A program made the translations under genes and the position numbers. Shown piece after piece: positions 33,113-42,482 of a stretch of DNA of 64,000 nucleotides. The notes beneath the pieces were generated by a model. That model worked only from the letters and a program-made list of their open reading frames with translations, was not told where the DNA came from and ran no database searches. Where the stretch lies: positions 16,862-80,861 of IMG/VR virus record IMGVR_UViG_3300026097_001455. One strand, 5' to 3'. Source of the stretch: a virus. Position 1 is the first letter of the stretch, and every line of letters starts with the position of its first letter.

Positions 33113-33583
33113 TTATAAACCACCCAATCCTGCTACTGGTCCTATAAGTCCTGGAAGTGCTGGAAGGGTTCCGCCCCCTCCTGATGGAGGTATGATGTTT
33201 CCGCTTTCTGAAGAAGAAATATCTGGTAAATCACTTTCTCTAATAAGAAGCTGATCTCCATCAACATCTGTTGAATACTCGACATTAGTGGGAGTATCAT
33301 CAAACACATAAGCAAGCAAGCTAGTTTGGGTATAGTTAGCTGTAGCCTTAAGGCATCCTTCAGCCTTACCTGTTACATCTGGAACATCTCCAGACTCTAA
33401 TAAATAGGCATCAGAAAGTTGATAATTTGTGTCAGAATCAGAAAGTGCAAACTTTGTGATTTGAAACAAATCATCGCCTGCTCCATCAAACCTATTGTTA
33501 TTTTCATTAAATAAGTACCTCCTACCTGTCTCTGTTAGGTAGGCTGTTGCGTAAACTGTATCTGCCGAAGGTATATATCCCAT
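33113..33583 (-). CDS. Short tail appendage protein with LT-GR N-terminal module
   Basis: A 156-residue protein. Its start (A-Y-L-T-E-T-G-R-R-Y-L-F, then F-A-L-S-D-S-D-T-N-Y) matches the N-terminal module of the 678-residue neighbour (I-K-L-T-D-A-G-R-Q-L-L, then D-R-E-I-D-Y). The C-terminus is G/P-rich. The shared module probably fixes these proteins to the same virion site. Leads the operon 31442-33583 with its own late-type motif. Confidence 0.65.
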   Translation of the reverse strand: MGYIPSADTVYATAYLTETGRRYLFNENNNRFDGAGDDLFQITKFALSDSDTNYQLSDAYLLESGDVPDVTGKAEGCLKATANYTQTSLLAYVFDDTPTNVEYSTDVDGDQLLIRESDLPDISSSESGNIIPPSGGGGTLPALPGLIGPVAGLGGL

Positions 33584-33598
33584 GTTCTATCTTTTTAA

Positions 33599-33606
33599 TA
33601 TAAATA
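33599..33606 (-). promoter_or_regulatory. Late-type promoter motif TATTTATA
   Basis: Minus-strand TATTTATA, 15 bases before the ATG at 33583. Confidence 0.55.
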
Positions 33607-33623
33607 TCTCAATTTAAAAAAAC

Positions 33624-35660
33624 TTAGAAATCTATTTCTAATTGGAAAGCTAAGTATCTTGATGAATTCTTTTTAATTGGAAATGTTGGCTTACCAACTG
33701 CAACCAATACGTTATTATTATTTAGAACCCCAACTTCTGTTATGTAAGTGTCTGTATCAAGCAATCCATCAAAGCTTGAGTTTTGCGAATTATTGTATTG
33801 AGGGTCTGGAAGCTGTACTGTCATTATAGACTTAAACACAGTCGCTCTTATAGATGCTTTTATGTTACCGAAGAAAAATGATTCATTCCCAAAGGTAAGT
33901 CCATAACTATCGTCATCGTTATTATCGTGAAATGTGTTGTCAAGAACATAAGTGCTTCCGCTTACATAGTCTTCTCTTGAGGTTATAAACTGAAAACCTG
34001 CTAAGTTATTAGGGTCAATCGTTAAACTTCCTGTAGAGCCTGTATATAAGCCGTTACCAGTTCCTCCCGAAGACATTAATCTCCATCCATCTGTTGGTAT
34101 TGTATCTAAATCGACAGAAGGGCTAGTTGTCAAATCAACTTCATTTACGAGTAGCTGTACTTTATTTGCATTCCAACCAGTTCCAGAAAGGGCGCTCATA
34201 TTACTAGAGTTTCTCATGTAAGGAAATGACGAAGAATTAAAGTATGCCCTAAGGTATTGAGGATTCCCAGAAGAGTCTTCAACTCCATCTATCCTCTGAA
34301 TATATTGACACGGCAAAGATTGAGGGTATCCATAAGAACTACCTGAGGCGTATTCTGAATCACTTTCTGTTATATAAGTCACAAAGTATGTGTACCCGCT
34401 TCTAAGCACTCCTGTTGAATTATTTGTATTAAGAGGTGTCTTAGGAACAGTTGTTGATTCCACGGTTAATGGGGGGAGGGTGTATGATCTGTTAGACTTA
34501 TATGTCAACGCTGTTAGTAATTCAGCATCTGTTATCACAATAAGTTTTAGTTTATGATAAACTCTACCTACAACAAAATTTTGAGCCGAATTTCCATCTC
34601 TAAGTTCTCTATATGTTGTCTGAGCTGCTGCATCAAATATTGTCGAGCCTGCAGAATCACTTAACTGTATTCCATAAGAAGTTTCTGTTCCTATATTTCC
34701 AGGGTATCTGTGCCACTTTACATTTGGAATATCTATTACAACACTTTTTTCAACAAGCTGTTCTGCATACGTATTTCCAGTGTACTCATTTGTGTAATGA
34801 ATAACTCCAAGCTGTCTAGTCTCATCTTCAAATCCAAGATATTGCTTAGTTCCGTTGTATTCTATAGAGCCATATGTGGTATAACCACTTATTGAGGCGT
34901 CCGTACCTTCAACAGAGCTTGTTCTTACTATGTTCATATTCCACACTCTAGTGTTAACTGTTGCAGCAGAACCGTAAAAATCTTCAACTCCATTAAATGG
35001 ATAGAAATAAGTATTTAAAACTTGAGATGATGTTGTGCCTGTTCCTCCAAAATTAGGAACCTCCCTATCAAGAGTTACTACTGAAGTTCCAGTGTCAGCC
35101 GTCATTACTCTGTACCAAAGGTCGTTAATTGACTTTCCTGAGTTAATTAGCTCAGATGAATCATACACAAACCCACTTGCCTGAACTGGCTCCCAAGGTA
35201 TGTAAATTAGATCACCAGCAACAGGAATATATCCAGTTCCCCCTCCAGCAAGAGTTATTTCATTTGTCCCATCTGGAGTATATGTGGAGTAGTCTATTGT
35301 GTTAGAACCAATATATTCATCTGAATCAATCGCCCAAGAATTTGTTGAGCCTGTGAAAAATCCAGTAGAATCAGTGCTTGCTGTTATTATCTGTGTTGCA
35401 GAACCAACTGTAATAGGAAATGCATTGGAGCCATCAAAACTCGTTGGCGTTGCAAATCCAGGAGCTGAGTCCTTAGGGCTTAGTACTCTGTTGCAGCAGT
35501 CAATATCATACGCCCCAGTTCTATCAATGCCATAATCTATCTCTCTATCAGATACAATTGCATTATTAAACGTAAGCTGTCCGAGGGACAGAAGTTGTCT
35601 CCCAGCATCGGTAAGTTTTATGTTGATGAACGTTGTCGGCTCTTTTGGTAAATAACTCAT
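33624..35660 (-). CDS. Large tail appendage or baseplate protein
   Basis: A 678-residue beta-rich protein. N-terminal module: F-I-N-I-K-L-T-D-A-G-R-Q-L-L near residue 12-25 and a D-x-x-I-D-Y element. C-terminal module: T-Y-I-T-E-V-G-V, V-L-V-A-V-G-K, F-Q-L-E-I-D-F. The middle is S/T/G/Y-rich, typical of fibre or wall proteins. It shares its N-terminus with the 33113 gene and its C-terminus with the 31442 gene, so the cluster probably arose by duplication and trimming. It is divergent from the gpI-like gene across a 133-base promoter region. Confidence 0.7.
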   Translation of the reverse strand: MSYLPKEPTTFINIKLTDAGRQLLSLGQLTFNNAIVSDREIDYGIDRTGAYDIDCCNRVLSPKDSAPGFATPTSFDGSNAFPITVGSATQIITASTDSTGFFTGSTNSWAIDSDEYIGSNTIDYSTYTPDGTNEITLAGGGTGYIPVAGDLIYIPWEPVQASGFVYDSSELINSGKSINDLWYRVMTADTGTSVVTLDREVPNFGGTGTTSSQVLNTYFYPFNGVEDFYGSAATVNTRVWNMNIVRTSSVEGTDASISGYTTYGSIEYNGTKQYLGFEDETRQLGVIHYTNEYTGNTYAEQLVEKSVVIDIPNVKWHRYPGNIGTETSYGIQLSDSAGSTIFDAAAQTTYRELRDGNSAQNFVVGRVYHKLKLIVITDAELLTALTYKSNRSYTLPPLTVESTTVPKTPLNTNNSTGVLRSGYTYFVTYITESDSEYASGSSYGYPQSLPCQYIQRIDGVEDSSGNPQYLRAYFNSSSFPYMRNSSNMSALSGTGWNANKVQLLVNEVDLTTSPSVDLDTIPTDGWRLMSSGGTGNGLYTGSTGSLTIDPNNLAGFQFITSREDYVSGSTYVLDNTFHDNNDDDSYGLTFGNESFFFGNIKASIRATVFKSIMTVQLPDPQYNNSQNSSFDGLLDTDTYITEVGVLNNNNVLVAVGKPTFPIKKNSSRYLAFQLEIDF

Positions 35661-35673
35661 CTGAATATTTTCA

Positions 35674-35681
35674 TATAAATA
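35674..35681 (-). promoter_or_regulatory. Late-type promoter motif TATTTATA
   Basis: Minus-strand CTATTTATA, 13 bases before the ATG at 35660. A second variant copy (TATTTATT) lies at 35714-35721. Confidence 0.55.
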
Positions 35682-35713
35682 GACTGATAAAATTTATTTA
35701 ATTCACATCGAAA

Positions 35714-35721
35714 AATAAATA
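35714..35721 (-). promoter_or_regulatory. Second late-type motif (CTATTTATT) in the divergent region
   Basis: Minus-strand CTATTTATT, 53 bases before the ATG at 35660. It may be an alternative start for the same gene. Confidence 0.35.
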
Positions 35722-35771
35722 GTTTTGATCAAAAAGAATTTTCACATTTACATTCGAAAACTTTTTCACTA

Positions 35772-35793
35772 ATATTTATTTAAAAAGCGCTTT
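35772..35793 (+). promoter_or_regulatory. Duplicated promoter/leader element, copy 2
   Basis: Contains TATTTATTTAAAAAGCGC and ends directly at the ATG at 35794. It matches the leader at 10575-10596 (opposite strand) at 21 of 22 positions with identical spacing. Confidence 0.65.
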
Positions 35794-38277
35794 ATGGCAA
35801 CACCAGCAGAAACAGCAACCACTATATCTTTAGCATTCAGTCCAGGGGAACAAATATTGTTTGCACCAACTGGGTCTGAGTCTATTTTTACATTTGGTGA
35901 TTATAGAGTAGAAAGAGATGGTGGGCCAGATATATTAACTGGCACTTCTCAGAATTTGCAGTTTACGCCATTCTCTACGCTTAACAACTTAGGTGCATCT
36001 GGATTCAGCCCAAATTTTTCAGTATCAGTTCAGAACAACGAGCTTAAACCAGTACATAAAGACCCATACAGCTACACCTATTTTGGCTCATTCTACACTG
36101 AAGTTGCAAACGCAATAAACAACGTAATTAATGATTTTCCTTATGCAGCTCTTGCATACGACAGTTTTGAGGGGGATACGATTATAGATTACAGCCAGAC
36201 ATTCAATAACATAACTGGACAGAAACTTTCTACTTTTAAAGTTCCGCTAGATGTAGTAACAAATCAAGGGTTTATACTATTCGGCTCTGGCTCTCCAATT
36301 AACAATGCAGTAAGCTTAATGACAAACACAAATATGTTTGAAATTCAACTTAGTGGAGCTACAACTGCAAAGACGGATTCTTATGAAATAAAGTCATATT
36401 CTTTTACAGCTGGTACTACAAATATATTAGAGTTTGAAATATACGGGCACTTGTTTGAGGATGCTACAGAAGCATATACTGGACAGACTAATAGCAAATT
36501 ACCTCTTTATATAAGACCCTCAAGAAAGAGGATGACAGAGTATAATAGAAGTATATCAAGAATAGAGAAGCAATTACTTGGCTCTGGTCTTCTTGATATT
36601 CCAGATGTAGATGACGAAAAAAGAGAATGGACATATAGGGTTCCGTGGCCTAGAACAATTGACGGATTTAACCCAGACACAAGAGGTGCAAACTTTGAGA
36701 CTTTTAAAGATAATGTATTACTTCTTGCTGGCAATGTAGATATGGATAAGACTGACATCATGTTAAAGACTATGTTGCCAGACAACTATCTTCAGTTTGA
36801 TTCAGATCAGCAGATATACAAAAAATTAACTTCATCATATGCTAAACAATTCGATGAGATCAAGAATTTCATTGATAACATGGCGTATGCTCACACTATC
36901 ACATATAATGAGGAAGAAAATATACCTGACAAATTCTTGGTTAAACTAAGTAATTTGTTAGGATGGAAGCTTTCTAGTACTTTTAACGAGATAGACTTGT
37001 TTGATTACTTAGCAAATGATCAAGACTTACAAGGAAATCAATATGCTTATTACAACATAGAGCTGTGGAAGAGAATTTTAATTAATATAAATTGGCTATA
37101 CAAGAGAAAAGGTACTAGAGATGCGCTTCAGTTTTTATTTAAACTAATGGGTGCTCCAGACTGTCTTATAGTATTTAATGAATTTATATATGAAATTGAT
37201 TCTACTTTATCATCTGGCACAACAGTTCCAATAGGAACTCCTCCAAGTAGTCTTAAGACAAATCCTAGAGGCTACCCAAACTATGAGTGGAGTAATTTAG
37301 AGTTTCAAGAAGGAGGTTTAGGAAGAGGTACTGGTCAGGCGTACATAAATCAGTGGGAACCAGAATTTAATCCATTAAAAAAGGTAGATAACATCAAAGT
37401 TCAGGTTGGAGATACTGGATTTACTGGGAGTGAAAACATAATGAACACCAAGGAGCTTTGTGCAACTTTGGACCCTGCTAACGCAATTGAGTGTGACGTT
37501 TTTGATTGGTATAAGCTAAGTGGTACTTGCTGGGTTTGGGGAAGTTCTGCCCCACCATTTAGTGCAAATACAGTTCCGTTCGAATATGCTATTGATGATT
37601 GTGAATTTGTTAATCCAGATAGAATTACTGGAATGACGTTCAATGATTACATGGAGTTTATTTACACATCAAACATTGACCCTACGAATAGAAAAACTAA
37701 TGACCAGGGACATACGATGTTTACATATCCTGAGCTGAAGAAGATTTATATGAACTATTATTTGTTAGCCGAACCTCAATCAAATAGGCTAACAATAAAG
37801 AAGCTTGAGGCATTTCTTGATCTTATGGAGGTTAATTTCCAGGATTATCTACTTCAACTTATACCTGCTACAACTATTCTTGAATGTCAAGGGACTACAT
37901 ACAGAAACACTGTATTTCATAGACAAAAATTTGTTTACAAGGACGGTATAAACAAAGGTTCAGAATTTCAAAATTCTTTACCTCCAGATATTAGGCCAGG
38001 TGTAACACCTATAAAGGTAACCTCTAAAGTTAATGATTTCCAAAAAGCAACTATTAATCCGATAGTCATAAATTCAGACGTTAGTCAAGGAATAAGATCA
38101 TCAGTTAACGCAATAGAGATAAAAGGTTATATTAACGTAAATAATATAGGTACAGGTATTGAAGGTTTCGATGTATCTGGAGATATTAATCTGCCGAGCG
38201 GAAGTTCTAGTCTATCTCTGTCAAACGCCCCAGTTAGAATATCTCAACCAGCAAATCTAGCAGGGCTAAGCTCATAA
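35794..38277 (+). CDS. Large baseplate/tail protein with P2 gpI-like domain
   Basis: An 827-residue protein. Residues about 300-480 carry the tail protein I pattern: a helix-rich segment, L-S-N-L-L-G-W (near 387-393) and W-L-Y-K-R-K-G-T-R-D-A-L-Q-F-L-F-K-L-M-G-A-P (near 433-454), where the K-G-T and final G are the family hallmarks. In P2 and similar phages gpI links baseplate wedge to fibres. The N-terminal 270 residues and C-terminal part are beta-rich and less clear. It leads a plus-strand island of three structural genes. Confidence 0.75.
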   Translation: MATPAETATTISLAFSPGEQILFAPTGSESIFTFGDYRVERDGGPDILTGTSQNLQFTPFSTLNNLGASGFSPNFSVSVQNNELKPVHKDPYSYTYFGSFYTEVANAINNVINDFPYAALAYDSFEGDTIIDYSQTFNNITGQKLSTFKVPLDVVTNQGFILFGSGSPINNAVSLMTNTNMFEIQLSGATTAKTDSYEIKSYSFTAGTTNILEFEIYGHLFEDATEAYTGQTNSKLPLYIRPSRKRMTEYNRSISRIEKQLLGSGLLDIPDVDDEKREWTYRVPWPRTIDGFNPDTRGANFETFKDNVLLLAGNVDMDKTDIMLKTMLPDNYLQFDSDQQIYKKLTSSYAKQFDEIKNFIDNMAYAHTITYNEEENIPDKFLVKLSNLLGWKLSSTFNEIDLFDYLANDQDLQGNQYAYYNIELWKRILININWLYKRKGTRDALQFLFKLMGAPDCLIVFNEFIYEIDSTLSSGTTVPIGTPPSSLKTNPRGYPNYEWSNLEFQEGGLGRGTGQAYINQWEPEFNPLKKVDNIKVQVGDTGFTGSENIMNTKELCATLDPANAIECDVFDWYKLSGTCWVWGSSAPPFSANTVPFEYAIDDCEFVNPDRITGMTFNDYMEFIYTSNIDPTNRKTNDQGHTMFTYPELKKIYMNYYLLAEPQSNRLTIKKLEAFLDLMEVNFQDYLLQLIPATTILECQGTTYRNTVFHRQKFVYKDGINKGSEFQNSLPPDIRPGVTPIKVTSKVNDFQKATINPIVINSDVSQGIRSSVNAIEIKGYINVNNIGTGIEGFDVSGDINLPSGSSSLSLSNAPVRISQPANLAGLSS

Positions 38278-38292
38278 TGTAATAATATATAA

Positions 38293-40008
38293 ATGATAAT
38301 AAGACAGTCCATACAACAAACAACAGGAACAAGCAATGATGTAGTGCAAGCTTTTTACCAAAACATCTTTGTAAGATACACAGAAGTATCTATTACACCT
38401 GCTATATTTGATGTGCCTGAGTACACCACTCTTGGTGGCACAACAGATTACTATGGACAGGACCCTAAGGCTATATTTACAAATCTAGTAAAGCCTTTTA
38501 TTAGGTTTAATTTTTCTGAAAACACATCCAGTTTCGGTAATAATGTAAAAATAATACATGACATATATAGGGTAGATTGGGAGAATTTCAAAATGGCTAC
38601 TGGAAGGTTCAAGGTTGAGGGCGAGGAGAATGTTCAGAATCAAAATACTATTACCGAGACTATAGAGGAAACTGATGACAGCGGTAATGTTAGCAGGAAA
38701 ACGATTACAAGAAATATTACTGAGACAAAAAACACAGTTAGATCAAAAGATTCTTCTATTGGAGGTGATTCGTGTGATGTTAATAGTGAAGGCCAGACCA
38801 TAGATACTTCAGCTCCAATGGTTGATGATGCTAATATATTTGATTCCATGAAGGACTCTTATAGAGCGACAATTCAAGATCAGTTATCAGAACCAATATA
38901 CACAATTACAGCAGATACAACAGGTATTACTACAAGTGTATATGATTTTCAGCCAGATCAGTATATAAAAAATCTTGGTGACTTTAAGACAGAGCTATTT
39001 CAAGATCGTGCACAATACTTTGTTGATACAAGATTTGAGTTCAAATTTGCAACTCCTGAACTTAGTAATTTCATAACTATAAATGACAATGGAGATGTTG
39101 TTGATGGTACATATAGTGCTATAAAAACTGGAACTACAGAGACTACTGGAGGAACAATTGATAGAGGTGAGTTTGAAGGCATTTCGTTTAAAGGAGATGA
39201 TTACTTTACATATTTTACTGTTCCAGATAAGCCAACATTTGAATATCCAACTCCAGAAGGACAAATAGATACATTCACTCCAGAAATATACTGGACAAAC
39301 GGAGAGAATGATATTGATGAATATTTAGTTCAAGTTACATATAACACTGGAGATACTGCATTTACTGGAAGTGTGTTTTCTTATGTAGTTCCTAGATGTG
39401 ACGAATTAAAAGAAGAGGCTACAAACATAAGCAAAAACTCAACTAACGATTTTGAAACCACAAAAACAATAAGAAAATATCAACTTTCTCTTAAGTCAAA
39501 TAGCTGCGCACTTTATAGGGTTGGTAATGTTAAGACTATTACGAATATATTTGGCGTCAAACAGAATGTTGTCACCTTCTCTGATCACAAGCAGATATGT
39601 ACTCAAATAGAACCTATTAGGTCATATGTGTTTGTTGAAAACGATAGCCCTTACGTAGAAGGTATAGCTGGCCTCACCAGCCCTCCTTCTCTAATCGCAG
39701 AAAACCCTCTTGGGGAGTATGTACTTAGTGGAACAGTTTCTGGCTCTACTATAGAAGGAGCTACAATGCAGCTTATATATCCTAACGGAAGCTTTGTGAC
39801 AACTCTGACTGATAGTGGTGGCACATTCTCATTCGACAGTCTTGAAGATGGTGAGTATACTCTTAATACAACATACAGAGGTTATGCATCAGATAGCAGA
39901 ACTATCAATATTACTGAAGACACTGGAGTATTCATAGAAATAGAAATAAGATGGGATAATGAATTTGATATTTGGGCTGTTAAAGAAAATGACATAATTA
40001 AATATTAA
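38293..40008 (+). CDS. Tail structural protein with C-terminal carboxypeptidase-regulatory-like domain
   Basis: A 571-residue protein. The first 430 residues are beta-rich with S/T/N composition; an internal charged segment (about 110-160) carries repeated T-E-T and T-I-T patterns. Residues about 483-555 (LSGTVSGSTIEGATM, LTDSGGTFSFDSLEDGEYTL, TINITED) form a CarboxypepD_reg-like beta sandwich, common in surface-binding proteins of Bacteroidetes and their phages. It lies 15 bases after the gpI-like gene, so it probably builds a tail fibre or its attachment. Confidence 0.7.
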   Translation: MIIRQSIQQTTGTSNDVVQAFYQNIFVRYTEVSITPAIFDVPEYTTLGGTTDYYGQDPKAIFTNLVKPFIRFNFSENTSSFGNNVKIIHDIYRVDWENFKMATGRFKVEGEENVQNQNTITETIEETDDSGNVSRKTITRNITETKNTVRSKDSSIGGDSCDVNSEGQTIDTSAPMVDDANIFDSMKDSYRATIQDQLSEPIYTITADTTGITTSVYDFQPDQYIKNLGDFKTELFQDRAQYFVDTRFEFKFATPELSNFITINDNGDVVDGTYSAIKTGTTETTGGTIDRGEFEGISFKGDDYFTYFTVPDKPTFEYPTPEGQIDTFTPEIYWTNGENDIDEYLVQVTYNTGDTAFTGSVFSYVVPRCDELKEEATNISKNSTNDFETTKTIRKYQLSLKSNSCALYRVGNVKTITNIFGVKQNVVTFSDHKQICTQIEPIRSYVFVENDSPYVEGIAGLTSPPSLIAENPLGEYVLSGTVSGSTIEGATMQLIYPNGSFVTTLTDSGGTFSFDSLEDGEYTLNTTYRGYASDSRTINITEDTGVFIEIEIRWDNEFDIWAVKENDIIKY

Positions 40009-40014
40009 GAAGAC

Positions 40015-40022
40015 TATTTATA
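40015..40022 (+). promoter_or_regulatory. Late-type promoter motif TATTTATA
   Basis: CTATTTATAA, 16 bases before the ATG at 40039. It gives the fibre-like gene its own promoter in addition to read-through. Confidence 0.6.
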
Positions 40023-40038
40023 AGAAACTAATTAAAAG

Positions 40039-40983
40039 ATGACTGGCGAATTAATACCTACTGGCATAACCTTCGGAACAGGGAGGAAATCTATAAACAC
40101 TTCTTTTAGTGGAACTGCTGAATTGAATAATATTCAACTTGACCCAGGGGGTGATTTTTCTGGTGGTACTGGAGGTGGTGTCATCTACTCAGGTGGAACT
40201 GATCTTTATGACATATTTGGCTCAGGAGGTGGTTCTGGAGATATTACCAGAGTTCAGCCAGGAACTAACATCACAACTGGAGGTACTGCGAATTTACCGA
40301 TCATAAGCTTGTCTGACGATATTATAATAAATTCAATATCAGCAACAACAGTATCAGGAGGAACTATTTATTCTGGAGATACAAATCTTGAAAATATATT
40401 TTTAACTATTTCTAACACAAATTTTATACCACTTAGCGGTACAGATGGTGTTAATATTGTAACAGGGGATGTTGAATTTGATGATGACTTTGGGTTAACT
40501 TGGCACACTGGCTTAGATTCTATTGTATACGGAAGCGCAACAGGCTTAATAGAGGTGAACTCAAGTTTGGGGTTTGACTTCTCAACTGGAGCTATATTAT
40601 CTGCAGGAACTGATTTATATAGTATATTCTGCACTGATTGCAGTACAGGAACTACAGCTTCTGAAACAACATTTGACTTTAAAGCAGTTGGTGGGGCACT
40701 AGACTGGGATGTTGATGGAAGTTCTTTGAATGCTAAATTTGTAATTACCGCAAATACTACTTTAAATGTTGTTAATGTAAATTCTGGTGATTTTGGTACT
40801 CTTAAAATAACTCAAGATGTAGCTGGGGGTCATGAATTAACATTTGGTGTTGGTACACATAAAGTTGTGAATGGAGGTAGTGGTTCAGTATCACTTACAT
40901 CAGCAGGAGGAGCAATAGATGTTATATCATTCTTTTATGATGGAACCGAATTTTTATGGAGCCCAGGATATAATTATACTTAA
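40039..40983 (+). CDS. Probable tail fibre protein
   Basis: A 314-residue G/S/T-rich protein. Three copies of an element S-(G/A)-(G/D)-T-(D/N)-L-x-x-I-F occur near residues 51-60, 113-122 and 193-202, typical of a repetitive beta-prism or trimeric fibre. The C-terminal 100 residues (DFKAVGGALDWDVDG, FVITANTTLNVVNV, GTLKITQD, W-S-P-G-Y) look like a globular tip. It ends the plus-strand structural island, so it could be a receptor-binding fibre; this is inferred from context and composition. Confidence 0.7.
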   Translation: MTGELIPTGITFGTGRKSINTSFSGTAELNNIQLDPGGDFSGGTGGGVIYSGGTDLYDIFGSGGGSGDITRVQPGTNITTGGTANLPIISLSDDIIINSISATTVSGGTIYSGDTNLENIFLTISNTNFIPLSGTDGVNIVTGDVEFDDDFGLTWHTGLDSIVYGSATGLIEVNSSLGFDFSTGAILSAGTDLYSIFCTDCSTGTTASETTFDFKAVGGALDWDVDGSSLNAKFVITANTTLNVVNVNSGDFGTLKITQDVAGGHELTFGVGTHKVVNGGSGSVSLTSAGGAIDVISFFYDGTEFLWSPGYNYT

Positions 40984-40992
40984 TAGCAGTTG

Positions 40993-41017
40993 ATGTGGGG
41001 TGAAAATTCACATTTTT
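40993..41017 (+). terminator. Probable rho-independent terminator
   Basis: ATGTG and CACAT form a 5-bp stem with a ten-base loop, followed by a short T run. It lies 10 bases after the stop of the fibre-like gene. The stem is short, so strength is uncertain. Confidence 0.5.
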
Positions 41018-41231
41018 ATATAAACAACAAAAATAGGTGAAAGCTTTATCTTTTCAACTAATTCCGATAGAAGTGCCACACCTTACCCCATAGCAAGCAT
41101 GTTATCAGGTAAAAGTTTTAGGCGGGACTTTGGAGGTGGGACTAGATCAATCGCTTCTGGCCCAACAAAAATTTACTCAGATTCAGGTGGTACAAAAATG
41201 TTCTACTTTCTTTTGATAGAGCTAAAAAAAC
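41018..41231. other. Longest intergenic stretch, no gene supported
   Basis: Between convergent genes. A plus-strand frame from 41099 encodes a Gly/Ser-rich start (LSGKSFRRDFGGGTRS) that runs into the 3' end of the opposite gene; it has no motif upstream and no recognised relative. It could be a decayed fibre fragment. Nothing else is seen. Confidence 0.4.
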
Positions 41232-41246
41232 AACCCTTAAAGAGTT
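41232..41246 (-). terminator. Rho-independent terminator overlapping a stop codon
   Basis: Minus-sense AACUC pairs with GGGUU around a five-base loop and is followed by G and seven U. It overlaps the stop codon of the gene ending at 41237. Confidence 0.65.
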
Positions 41247-42118
41247 CCTCCGTTGGCTATCTCAAAGAATGTTTGAGCATTATTAATACTTGTCCTCTGT
41301 TCTTTAATATCAACCTCTCCGCTACTGAACTGCTTCTTTCTAGTAAGAAGATTATATTGCCTAAATAAGTTTCCGTTTTCATCGAATATAGAATACACAC
41401 CAGTCTCAAGGTCTCTTGTAGAATTACCATAAAGAGCATATGATAACGTCTTGATAGACTGGTCCACCATTTCAACCTCAACCATAACTGGGTCAAAAAA
41501 AGTGTTAGATAATAGTATTTCTTGACCAGATTTTCCGAGATCAGGACTTATCTCACTTGTAATAAGACTTACTTCATCTGGCGTAAGTGTTAGGAATAGT
41601 TGATTTCCGTTTGGGTCAAGCACATAATTTGTTGAACTTGCGTTAGATGTGTTGTTACTTGGGTTTACGCTAACTAAGTCTGAACTTGTAACAATTCTAT
41701 GAAAATTTTTAATCTTATTACCGTTGTCATCAAAATACTCAATTTGATAGCCTACAAGACTACCTGAACTCTGAAACTGGAGCTTTGGTATGATTATACC
41801 TTTTTTAGATAGCTGTATCTCCTGATCATTATTGGTAATAACAAATGAACAATCGACTATTTGCGTCTGAAATGTTTTTGGTCTAATTAGTATAGAATAA
41901 AAACCAAGTCTATTAAATATTGATGCTGGAAGTCTTAACTTATAGGCTCCGTCCGCTCCAATCATTTTTCTAAGCTCATTGTTGGTAACCGTGTTGTACA
42001 TCGGTTGAAACTGAGTGTCACCGAGCGTTTCTCTGTCTGGAGCATATGAATATAGGATGTCAACATCATTAAAGTCAACATCAGCTAATTTAACCATTCC
42101 GTAAGTTCCTACTGCCAT
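41237..42118 (-). CDS. Virion structural protein, unknown
   Basis: A 293-residue beta-rich protein (MAVGTYGMVKLADVDFNDVDILYSY) with strands such as YSILIRPKTF and CSFVITNNDQEIQL, and a charged C-terminus. No named family is recognised; the composition and its place between baseplate genes suggest a tail or neck protein. It forms a single-gene unit with a late-type promoter and a terminator that overlaps its stop codon. Confidence 0.65.
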   Translation of the reverse strand: MAVGTYGMVKLADVDFNDVDILYSYAPDRETLGDTQFQPMYNTVTNNELRKMIGADGAYKLRLPASIFNRLGFYSILIRPKTFQTQIVDCSFVITNNDQEIQLSKKGIIIPKLQFQSSGSLVGYQIEYFDDNGNKIKNFHRIVTSSDLVSVNPSNNTSNASSTNYVLDPNGNQLFLTLTPDEVSLITSEISPDLGKSGQEILLSNTFFDPVMVEVEMVDQSIKTLSYALYGNSTRDLETGVYSIFDENGNLFRQYNLLTRKKQFSSGEVDIKEQRTSINNAQTFFEIANGGTL

Positions 42119-42134
42119 AACATCTTTTGTTTAA

Positions 42135-42142
42135 TATAAATA
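42135..42142 (-). promoter_or_regulatory. Late-type promoter motif TATTTATA
   Basis: Minus-strand TATTTATA, 16 bases before the ATG at 42118. Confidence 0.55.
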
Positions 42143-42163
42143 TTCTTAGAAAAAAAATAAAGA

Positions 42164-42481
42164 TTAACGATCTACTCCAAGTATAGTATCTATTAGTGTA
42201 AATCCAGAATCGTCATCTGAATCGTCATCCGAATCATTATTGAAGTTAGTTCCTAGCAAGTCAATATTAAATGATGGTAGTAAATTGACGTCTGGGGTAT
42301 CATCATCTTCATTAGACTGGCCTCCACCTCCTAGTCCGCCTAAGTCAATAGGAGCTTGTAGATCAACATCAGGAATTAAAGCTCCAGGCTGATTTTCTGT
42401 ATCTATTGTTGTATTTACATTTTCATCTAACTCTAAGTTTAGATCAACAAACCCTTGTAATATTGTGTGTATTCTTGCCAT
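42164..42481 (-). CDS. Small acidic virion-associated protein
   Basis: A 105-residue protein started at the ATG at 42481 (MARIHTILQGFVDLN); the longer frame needs TTG and overlaps the upstream gene. It has a G-G-L-G-G-G-G linker and an Asp/Ser repeat (N-D-S-D-D-D-S-D-D-D-S). The D-rich repeat could bind calcium, but no strict motif fits. One base separates it from the upstream stop. Function unknown. Confidence 0.55.
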   Translation of the reverse strand: MARIHTILQGFVDLNLELDENVNTTIDTENQPGALIPDVDLQAPIDLGGLGGGGQSNEDDDTPDVNLLPSFNIDLLGTNFNNDSDDDSDDDSGFTLIDTILGVDR

Positions 42482-42482
42482 A

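Noticed and set aside
41099-41368. Gly/Ser-rich 89-codon plus-strand frame
   Set aside because: Its second half is antisense to the end of a structural gene, it has no promoter motif and no recognised relative. A decayed fibre remnant is possible but cannot be supported.
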